From contig NC_023756.2 of assembly GCF_000499845.2 (NCBI RefSeq), positions 38,320,565-38,384,564 on the forward strand: DNA of 64,000 bases, given 5' to 3'. Below are positions 56,081 to 64,000 of this stretch, piece after piece. The stretch comes from Phaseolus vulgaris (lineage: Eukaryota > Streptophyta > Magnoliopsida > Fabales > Fabaceae). The first letter of the stretch is position 1, and the number at the start of each line of letters is the position of its first letter. The notes beneath the pieces are model-generated. The model saw only the letters and a program-made list of their open reading frames with translations. It had not been told where the DNA came from and made no database searches. The position numbers were made by a program, and so were the translations under genes.

Positions 56081-57495
56081 ATGTGATTCCACTAGCACAA
56101 TTAGAATGATTCTTGACATTCTTAGGAATCATCTTGAGTTGGTTATGAGATAGGAACTTTATCATAGAATTGGATCAAGGTTCTATGAACAAGAACTCAC
56201 CAAAACTAGTTCCAAAACACAAACTCATATGGAAGTTCCAATTATTGTCAAATTGAACCGATTAAAATGAGAGGAAAAGTAAATGAACCGATTGAAACTC
56301 TAAAGAAAGCAATTGAACCGAACAAAACATGAAAAGGAGCTACTGAACTGAATTAAAACAGTAAGAAATTGAAAAGAACCGAACAAAAGTGCAAGAAAAG
56401 GAAGATGAACCGAATAAAAGAAACTACACTTGTTTTAGAGTTCATATGGACATGGAAATGGAAGAACTAAATGGAGAAGAGAGGAAACTTATGTGGATGA
56501 AGAACTTGATTGATGAACACGCCACTTGAAGTGTGATTGCTCCAAGATAAGTGTGAATTGCCGCCACTTGAGGGAACCAAGGCTCTCAAGATGAGACTAG
56601 GAAGAGGAGAAATCAAATCTCACTCACTCAATCACCAAATTGGGAGAGTTTCTTTACTACAAATTCCAAATCTCCATTGTGAATGACCTAAGCCATCCTT
56701 CTATAGGAGCAAGGGCTGGTCATGAAGCTTACAACATAAGCTAACCAAAAGACTCTTCATATGCTACTTACTAATAGCGCCTAAATGAAGCATGAAGAGT
56801 ACTCTTCTAGAAAATTCTAAACTAATGCCTAAAGATGCTTTTACAAAAGAGGTATCTAAGGTTTCCCTCTAAGCACCTTTCCTAAAAACTATGTATTTAA
56901 ACATTCTATATTATTTACAAATTTATAAAAGAAACTATAAAGAGAGATATTTAAATGAAGCCTATTCTTGAAAACTTGTAGACTTCTTTGGCTTTAGGCT
57001 TGATCCTCTCTTTATTTTATGTCTTCTTTTAATTTTGAAAAGACTAGAAGGAAGAACTTCAAATGTGTAGGTGAATGACCTCTCCCTTCATTAATAAAAG
57101 CCTCCTTTATTTGATTCTCATCATACTCCTCGAGTTGGAGAGAATTTGTCCACGAATTCTGAATCCCTGCATATAACAAAGTCAGTGTAGTTTTACAATT
57201 AAAAGTGGAAGAAAAATGTAAACATGACTTATCATTTGTAAACAATGAGATTTCAGAAAAGGAGGTTCTATAAATCGACCAAGTTGGAAAAATTTGTTTG
57301 GGAATGATGATATCTTTTGGAAAAAGGCCTCTTAAATGGTGAAAACCATTAGGAGGTATGAAATCATCCCTACACTTTTTAACCAAGATGGTGTTGAAAT
57401 AGAAACCTTGGGTAATGAAAAAGATAAGGAAGGAAAACACCTTGGAGGTGAAAGGATAAGACTCATATCAACTTGGCTTTCTTTGTCTTTTTCTT
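56081..57495 (-). mobile_element. LTR plus 3' region of a G1-like element fused into G3 pol
   Basis: 56081-57124 is an LTR of the G1 family (starts ATGTGATTCCACTAGC, lacking the terminal TG; ends TTGATTCTCATCA). 57125-57495 is the G1-type 3' internal region (same as 45302-45680). It sits exactly between VIK and KQGK of the G3 RNase H region, replacing about 5 bp. There is no second LTR and no target duplication. The right joint lies in an AAAGAAAAAGACAAAG stretch that also marks the gag/3'-region joint of G1. Confidence 0.85.
57141..57160. other. Hairpin copy in the fused fragment
   Basis: AGAATTTG TCCA CGAATTCT; the stem differs from G1 by one base that still allows G-U pairing in RNA. Confidence 0.7.
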
Positions 57496-58893
57496 TGATC
57501 ACATAAGGAAATTGCTCAATGAATTCCACCCACTTAGCATGCCTCTTGTTAAGCTTGTTTTGGCTTTTCAAATATTTAAGAGATTCATGATCACTATGTA
57601 TCACAAACTCTTTGGGAAAAAGATAGTGTTGCCAAGTGAACAAAGCCCTAACAAGTGCATATAATTCTTTATCATAAGTGGAATAATTGAGATGACTTCC
57701 TTTCAATTTCTCACTAAAATAGGCTATGGGGTGGCCCTCTTGAAGGAGAACAACCCCAATACCTATGCTAGAAGCATCACACTCAATCTCAAATGTCTTA
57801 GTGAAATTAGGAAGGGCCAAGATGGGAGCATTAGTCAATTTTTCCTTCAAAGTTTCAAAAGCTTTTTGTTGTGCTTCTCCCCATTGAAAGACCACATCCT
57901 TTTTCACTATGTCATTGAGTGGTGCGGCAATGGTACCAAAGTTTGGGACAAATTTTCTATAGAAAGAAGCAAGTCCATGAAAACTTCGGACCTCATTCAA
58001 AGATTTTGGTGTAGGCCAATTTTGAATGGCCATCACCTTTGTTTTGTCCACATGGACCCCTTTGCAACTCACAACAAACCCTAGGAATTCTATATGATCA
58101 AGAGCAAACATACATTTAGCAATATTAGCATACAAATGTTCCTTCCTAAGGGTTTCTAAAACTTGCTTAACATGCAACCTATGTTCATCCAAAGATAAGC
58201 TATAAATGAGAATGTCATCAAAGTAAACAACAACAAACTTACCAATGAATGGTCTAAGAACATGATGCATGAGGCACATGAAGTACTTGGTGCATTAGTT
58301 AGACCAAAAGGCATAACTAACCACTCATATAAACCAAAGTTGGTCTTAAAAGCCGTCTTCCATTCATCACCCGGTTTGATACGGATTTGATTGTAGCCGC
58401 TTTTAAGATCAATCTTTGAAAAGATATTTGAACCATGTAATTCATCCAACAAATCATCTAGTCTAGGGATGGGATGCCTATACTTAATTGTGATGTTATT
58501 GATGGCCCTACAATCCGAACACATTCGCCATGTGCCATCCTTTTTTGGCACTAAGATGATAGGCATAGCACAAGGACTCATGCTATCTTGAACCCACCCT
58601 TTCTCAATCAAAGCATCAACTTGTTGGTGAATTTCCTTGGTTTCACTTGGATTGGTCCTATATGCTGGATGGTTTGGTAAAGAAGAGCCCGGTATCAAAT
58701 CAATTTGGTGCTCAATCCCTCTCAAAGGTGGAAGTCCATTTGGAGGATCTTGAAACACATCTTGAAACTCTTCTACCAAATTTTCCAAGCAATGAGGACT
58801 ATCAACAAGTGCTTCTACCTTAAGAGTTCTAGGGATGGCTAAAAAAAGAGGATGATGAGCCACTATTTCCCTTTCAATCTCACGCCTAGACAC
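57496..58893 (-). pseudogene. Gypsy reverse transcriptase and RNase H of G3
   Basis: RT motifs in order: [42 protein letters not shown], then after a one-base loss near 58288, [15 protein letters not shown] with the catalytic YFDD intact. The RNase H part reads [26 protein letters not shown] and ELYALVRAL up to [17 protein letters not shown], where the foreign LTR fragment begins. It overlaps the protease frame at its start, needing a frame change near 58890-58925 in an A-rich run. The enzymes copy element RNA; the frameshift disables them here. Confidence 0.92.
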
Positions 58894-60572
58894 AAGGAGT
58901 GTAGGCTTAGAACTCTTATCTTTTTAATCTTTTTTTTATCTTTTTCACTCTCCCTCTTTTTCTTCATGATAACTTGGTCCTCATGGACTTCTCTTGGAGA
59001 GAGAGATTTTAAAGTAACCTTGTGACAATGGAATTCAAAAGATAGTTTGTTGGTAAAGCCATCATGTAAAACTTTTCTATCAAATTGCCAAGGCCTTCCC
59101 AAAAGAACATGAGTGGCTTCCATGGGTACAACATCACATAATACCTCATCTTTGTATTTTCCAATTGAGAAATGGATGAGGACTTGTTTATTAACAACTA
59201 TTTCTCCTACCTCACTAAGCCATTGTAATTTGTAGGGCTTTGTATGAGAGATAGTAGGCAATCCAAGCTTATCTACTACTCTTGTACTAGCCACATTTGC
59301 ACAACTACCCCCATCCACTATCAAAGAGCAAATGTTGTTTTGAATAAGACATGTTGTATGGAAAATATTTTCCCTTTGACTTCTCACAACTAACAAATCC
59401 CCTTCAAGTGGACATTCGCTCTCTTCCTCACTAGATGCATGAGAATGCAATGAATGCTTAGGAGAATCCGAATCATGCTCACTAACTACAATGCCCTCAT
59501 GCATGTACATACTTCGTTTAGAAGGACAATTTGCAGCTATATGACCATAACCCATACATTTAAAGCATTTAGTATTAGACGTTCTAGTGGGAGATTTAGG
59601 CCTAGAAGTAGATGGCTTAGTTTCCTTGGGTTTGAAAGAAGAATCTTTGGAAGGATGTTTAGAAAAAGAATTTTTGTTTCTCCAAGACTTGGAGTAGTAT
59701 CCATCATTGGAAACATTTTTGAAAGAGGTTTTCTTAGCAAGTTGGGCTTCCACCTTCTTTGCAAGATGAACTAAAGAGCCCAATGATGAATACTCTTGTA
59801 ACTCAACAATGTCTTGAATATCCTTCCTAAGACCACTCACAAACCTAGCAATCATAGCTTCCTCACTTTCTTCTAATTCAATTTTAAGCACAAGCGTCTC
59901 TAGCTCCTTATAATATTCATCCACATTTAGCGTGCCTTGTTGAAACCATAGGAGTCTCAACATGAGGTCTTTCCTAAAATGTGGGGGCACAAACCTAGCG
60001 CGCATATGATCCTTTAAAGAGTTCCAAGAGTCCACGAGAGGACCCTTGTAATAGATAATGTCCTTTACAATTCCATGCCACCATTTCATGGCATAATCAC
60101 TAAACTTTAGGGTGGCTAGCTTAAGCTTATGCTCATCTTGGATCTCATGGATCTCAAATATTTGTTCACACTTAGCCTCCCAATCTAAATATACATTAGG
60201 ATCACTAGAGCCATTAAAACAAGGAAGCTTGACCGAAGGAAGCCTAGACTTTGCATCTTGATAGAAGCCATTGCCGTAGTGATGTCTTTCTCCTTGATGA
60301 TGAGGTCTTTGTCCATGAAATTGTGGTGGATTCCTCCTTCTCCTATGCTCTTCTTCACAGCCAAAATCATTTGAAGAGGCTCTTGAAGATGGTCTATGAG
60401 AATGATGCCCATCATGGATAGAAGGAGATGGCCTAGCTTGTTGGACCTCCATCTTTTGCATTTTCTCTTCCAAGCGTCAAATAGTTCTTTGTGCTTCATG
60501 TAATTCACCAAGGATTAAAGCTTTGGAAGGAGAATTCTGCTTGTAGGATGCATCACTTGAAACTCCAGCCAT
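58863..60572 (-). pseudogene. Gypsy gag-protease of G3
   Basis: Family start MAG at 60572. A TGA (60477-60479) interrupts the coiled-coil segment LHEAQRTI / RLEEKMQKME, where G1 has an Arg codon. The long open stretch then holds the gag core (SDPNVYLDWEAKCEQIFE, YAMKWWHGIV, MRARFVPP), a CCHC knuckle CFKCMGYGHIAANC (about residues 303-316 of the open stretch) and the aspartic protease region with IVDGGS (D387), ending in LLGRPWQFDRKV. It runs out after a Lys-rich A-tract where the frame changes to RT. These parts form the particle and process the polyprotein. Confidence 0.9.
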
Positions 60573-61792
60573 TTGAAATTAAAAACAGCAAACACACAAA
60601 ACAGCAAACAAGTCAAGAAACAAAATTAGCAAAAACAGTGAGTGTTTTAAGCACAAATGCCGAAGTGAAATGAGGCAGAAAAATAGGTCACTCTCAAAGA
60701 AATAATTTCCTTGCACCAATCTGATCTTGAGGCCTTGGAATCCTCAAATGAAAGATGTCAAAGCAAGCACACCAATCTCAAAGCCAACCACCACAAAACC
60801 AATGAAGCAATAAAGACAAACAAGAAAAAGTATAAGCAAAGAAAGGCTAGAACAAAAGGAATACTAGATGTTTGACAAACTTAAAGATTAATGAGCAAAA
60901 GACAAGCAAGAAAATTAAAGAACTCAATGAGAAAGTAGGCACACAAAAGAATACTTAAGGAAAAGCACTAAAGTAGATGAAGAAAACAAAAAAATTAGCT
61001 ACTGGAAAATATTTTTTATGCAAACTGTGCTTGATGTTCACTGATTTAACTGGAATGATATAGAGCGAACTGGATTATGAAATTTAAACCACAGAAACTT
61101 CAAGATCTTAACTCAAAAATGGCACTGGAATTATGAAAAAACAGTAAGCCAATTAATTGAGATAAAGTTTTCAAAATCGCTGCCAGATTACCGTATTTTT
61201 TTCGGCAGAAATGTACACTTTTTGTATTTTATTTATCATTTTTTGTGTACTTTGAATTTTTCAATACTTCTTTTTTTGAATCTTTTCTAACACTTTGAAT
61301 ATCACAAATCCAGAATTTCAGAATTTTACAGTGAGTAAATCAATTGCAATAAGGAAAAATAGTAAGCACGTTTTCAGAAACAGAGGAACCCTAATAGGAA
61401 TGAAAAACAGAATTATGAACTAGCAAAGACATAATGGAAAATGATGTATAGGAACTTGTATAGGTCTAGAATACAAGTATGAACTCAATTCTAAAACAGA
61501 AAATGCACAAAGGATCAATATCAAATTCAGAAAATTATATGACACTAAAGCAAGAAACAATAAAAGCAATAAAAGTACTACAAGAAGTGATGACAATTAT
61601 GGAAAAACAAGACTAAGACAAAACTTGTAAGGATTCAAAAAGGAAAATACTCAAACATATGATAGGCAAAAGAATTAAAACAGCAAGCAAACTCAAATAA
61701 GCCTAAAACAGAAACTTAAATTGCAAGAAATTAAAGAGCTCTTGAAATTAAAGTGCTACACCACTCAACAATTAAACAAGAACACACCTAAA
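60573..61792 (-). other. Leader (5' UTR) of G3
   Basis: Non-coding and collinear with the G1 leader 46775-47996 with few differences. This length is normal for plant Gypsy leaders. Confidence 0.8.
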
Positions 61793-61806
61793 CTCTTGAT
61801 ACCACA
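61793..61806 (-). promoter_or_regulatory. Primer-binding site of G3
   Basis: The minus strand reads TGTGGTATCAAGAG directly after the LTR end ...CACATCA, in the correct arrangement that G1 lacks. Confidence 0.85.
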
Positions 61807-62851
61807 TGATGTGATTCCTATAGCAAAGAAGAGAATGATTCTTGACCTTCTTAGGAATCAACTTGAGTTGGACAATAGTTAGGCACTTTTTCTTAGAATT
61901 GGATCAATGTTCTAAGTCAAGAACTCACCAAAACTAGCACCAAATCCAAACAAATATGGAAGTTCCAATTATAGTCAAATTGAACCGATTAAAGTAGAAG
62001 AAAAGGCAAATGCACCGAACATATTACTTAAGAACTGAAATGAACCGAACATATGAGCTAGAAAAGCAAAGAAACAAGATGAATGGACAGAAATATAAAA
62101 AGGCCGAACCAAAAATCCACAAATCAGCAAGATCACCGAACAGAAATTCAAGGAATCAAGCTCAAAACAAGAACAATTGAAAGAGGAGGAAGGAAGGAGA
62201 GAAGAATGCTCATGAAGTTGGATGCAAGGTTGGATGATCACGCCACTAGAAGGATGGTTGCTCCTAGATGAGTGTGCTGCCGCCACTTGAGGACACCATG
62301 GATCCTTCAAGATAAGACTAGAGAAGAAGGCTCAAAAGCTCTCCAATGCTCTCTCAAAAATTGAGTATAGTTTCTTTTCTCTAAATTCAAATCTGAAAAA
62401 TACAGAGGGAGCACCTCTATTTATAGCCTAAGATGCTGAAATGCAAGCTACACAAATTCAAAAACTCCCTCCTAAAAACTACTAGAATCGGCGCCTAAAA
62501 CAATGCATGAGGAAGGTGTGACCTCTTCCTTCACTTTGGCACCTCCTATTCTACTCCTACACCTATCTACTAACACCCCCCCCCCCCCCCCCCCCCCCCC
62601 CTAAGACTCCTAACTAAAGACTAAAAGATGCTAAAACAAAAGAGGTTTCTAATGTTTCCCTCTAAGCACCTTCAACCAAAGAAATTACAAAAAGAAAAAA
62701 TAATTGTCCCCTAGCTCCTAAAGCTTTGAACATGCTTCTTGTAAGCCTTTGAGGTGGGCTTTGACCTCCATGGGCGTCCTCTATTTGCGCCTCTACCTCT
62801 TCTTGATCTTGTTGATTGGCCTCCATGTCCACTTGAGCTTGATCTCCATCA
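61807..62851 (-). repeat. 5' LTR of G3
   Basis: From TGATGTGATTCCTATAGC to TTGATCTCCATCA, with minus-strand TATAAATA at 62418-62425 and a C26 tract at 62576-62601. It is otherwise the same length as the 3' LTR. Confidence 0.94.
62576..62601. repeat. Poly(C) tract of 26 bases
   Basis: 26 consecutive C within the 5' LTR of G3, against 8 C at the same place in its 3' LTR (54489-54496). Confidence 0.9.
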
Positions 62852-62896
62852 AAAGGTCAATAAGAAAACCTACAAATCATGTCAACCTAAGAAAAA

Positions 62897-64000
62897 ATAA
62901 TGGTGTGTGATTGTCTCCGGATTTTATTATGCATGTTATATGCAAACGAGGTCAATATGATTGGATTATTGGCATTCAATCATTCCTCTTTGCTATCCTT
63001 GGGGAGAGAAGATTCTTTTGTTTGCCTTCTGGTCTTTATTTCGTTTTTCCTTTTTTGTTTAAACCCTCAATGTAATTGTTTAGATTACTCTTGCGAGTTT
63101 TTTTTTTTTTTTTCTGCATGAATTTGGTCTAGTCCCCGTGTTTCTTTTTTTTTATATTATTTTTCATGTGATAACACGAGTTGCAACTTTTGAAAGAATT
63201 ACCATAAGTATTTTTGAACAAGAGTGATTTTAAATAGCAATTTTATGACAATTGTTTTTAAGACTTTTTAAGTGATTTTAATTTTTTTTTTTTGACAATT
63301 GTTTTTAAGACTATTTAATTGTCAACATTGTTAAGAATTTTCTTAAACTCTTATTTTTATTCAGTGTATCATTTCTAGTATATTTAGTTTGAATTTAAAT
63401 TTTATTATATATTTTTTTAAAATATGAATAGTTAAAAATAAAATTATATCACACGTAAATTATTTATCTTAAACTAGATCTATCACAAATCTAAAATATA
63501 TTTTAAACATCGAAAACATTTACTTATTAAAATATTAAAATTTAAAATTATTTTTTTACATTCTTTAAACTATAATATAATTACTTTCCTTATTATTTAT
63601 AATATAAATTGATTGAAGAAAAACCTTTCGACAGTTCTTAAACAAATTTTCGTCATCCAAGCTATTTTATTTTTAGGTAGTTTATATATGTACAAAATAA
63701 ATAGACAAACAAATTTTTCATTTAGAGATTATTCAAAATAAATAGACAAACAACTTTTCAATTCATAATATCAACATTTACAATTAATGATGATTTTCAA
63801 CTCAATTAATCTAAATCATATATGACTCATGGTAGAAATGGATTACAATAAAGAAAATGAAAAAAATTAATGCTAAATTCTATGTTTTAGCTTATCACTA
63901 ATGCATAAAGGATTTTCTTTAATCAAAACTTCACGACCAATTTTCTTCCAATCTATTTTACATGCATGCATCTCTGGATATCTATGTGAACCACAAAAAA
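62897..64000. other. AT-rich intergenic DNA, no gene
   Basis: The first part (to about 63150) may be 3' sequence of the LINE-like relic, ending in T-rich tracts. A short TTTGACAATTGTTTTTAAGACT word is repeated near 63249 and 63293. The rest has no recognisable gene. Confidence 0.5.

Larger units (their letters stand above)
53720..62851 (-). mobile_element. Young Ty3/Gypsy element G3 with damaged gag-pol
   Basis: TSD AAAGG (53715-53719 and 62852-62856). LTRs 53720-54746 (1027 bp) and 61807-62851 (1045 bp) differ by about seven substitutions, plus a C8 versus C26 tract that accounts for the whole length difference. In element direction: PBS (61793-61806), leader, gag-protease, RT, RNase H, integrase, hairpin, LTR. 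Pol is interrupted by an LTR-containing fragment of a relative (56081-57495). Several nonsense changes and at least two frameshifts make it non-autonomous, although LTR similarity dates its insertion as very recent. No chromodomain is visible, so I leave the Gypsy lineage open. Confidence 0.94.
50792..62896 (+). pseudogene. LINE ORF1-like (DUF4283/zinc-knuckle) gene, broken and twice interrupted
   Basis: From MDFKFLEDASNIK (50792), segments in two frames lead to IVIPFGKRFYEFAFDSLEEGEE, then KDFVPTF...EYWQPKFIFSIAREIGTPL, LVDIYMLSTLPNKILVER and the knuckle CSSCKMRGHDLSKC (51510-51551). This order is typical of ORF1 of plant L1-type LINEs. A Val/Asn-rich repeat region follows. A foreign insert (52130-53301) and then the Gypsy element G3 (53720-62851) interrupt it. 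After the second AAAGG duplication the sequence completes in frame as VNKKTYKSCQPKKK and a TAA at 62894-62896. No ORF2 endonuclease or RT was seen. Stops and frame changes make it non-functional. Confidence 0.7.

Noticed and set aside
1..64000. CRISPR arrays, phage genes, rRNA, tRNA genes
   Set aside because: Repeats here are transposon-derived and irregularly spaced. No rRNA was recognised. The only tRNA-like words are retroelement primer-binding sites. A tRNA scan would be needed for certainty.

Overview
The window is repeat-rich nuclear DNA from a flowering plant, most likely a papilionoid legume of the bean/cowpea group. This is inferred from plant-type Copia, Gypsy and LINE families, a TIR-NBS-LRR relic, an SRC2-like C2 gene, and the AACAAYCGATTGTTT motif that I associate with legume retroelements. 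Nothing is bacterial, viral or organellar: no operons, CRISPR arrays or rRNA. Only one ordinary host gene is convincing, the C2-domain gene at 35828-36613, and an in-frame TAG interrupts it. Almost everything else is mobile DNA, much of it with exact ends and target-site duplications (TSDs).

Left part (1-10794). A compact Tork-type Copia element at 1352-4894 (TSD GTTAT, 320-bp LTRs) keeps gag, protease and integrase but has lost most of its reverse transcriptase and all of RNase H. A cluster of ACCGACGAA-like repeats follows, then a Mutator-like element with a perfect 9-bp TSD (6840-7522) inside a larger candidate element. A decayed TIR-NBS-LRR resistance gene lies at 8555-10310.

Nested Copia block (10795-27009). 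An old Ale-like Copia element (TSD GAAAG) is split by a gag-only LTR element, T. Next to T lies a tandem array of [partial LTR + primer-binding site + leader] units. One unit is itself interrupted by the 3' part of a Sirevirus-like element with an intact 400-codon ORF and its 3' LTR.

Middle (27010-44237). AT-rich intergenic DNA holds a foldback element, a minisatellite, a 98-bp tandem duplication, the C2 gene, a 1.57-kb CACTA element with TSD CAT (37860-39432), TAA-rich minisatellites and Sirevirus-like LTR remnants.

Right part (44238-62856). Two related Ty3/Gypsy insertions lie here. G1 (44243-49067, TSD CTTCT) has gag only, and its two 1.06-kb LTRs are in inverted orientation, so both LTR promoters point outward; this is the most unusual structure in the window. 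G3 (53720-62851, TSD AAAGG) is very young by LTR comparison and carries damaged gag-pol with an LTR-containing fragment of a G1-like relative spliced into pol. G3 itself interrupts a LINE ORF1-like relic (50792-62896). The window ends in AT-rich DNA with no recognised gene.

No new defence or metabolic system is visible. The novelty is structural: the inverted-LTR element, the leader array, the chimeric pol, paired dyad motifs in LTRs, and a conserved hairpin beside the Gypsy polypurine tract.
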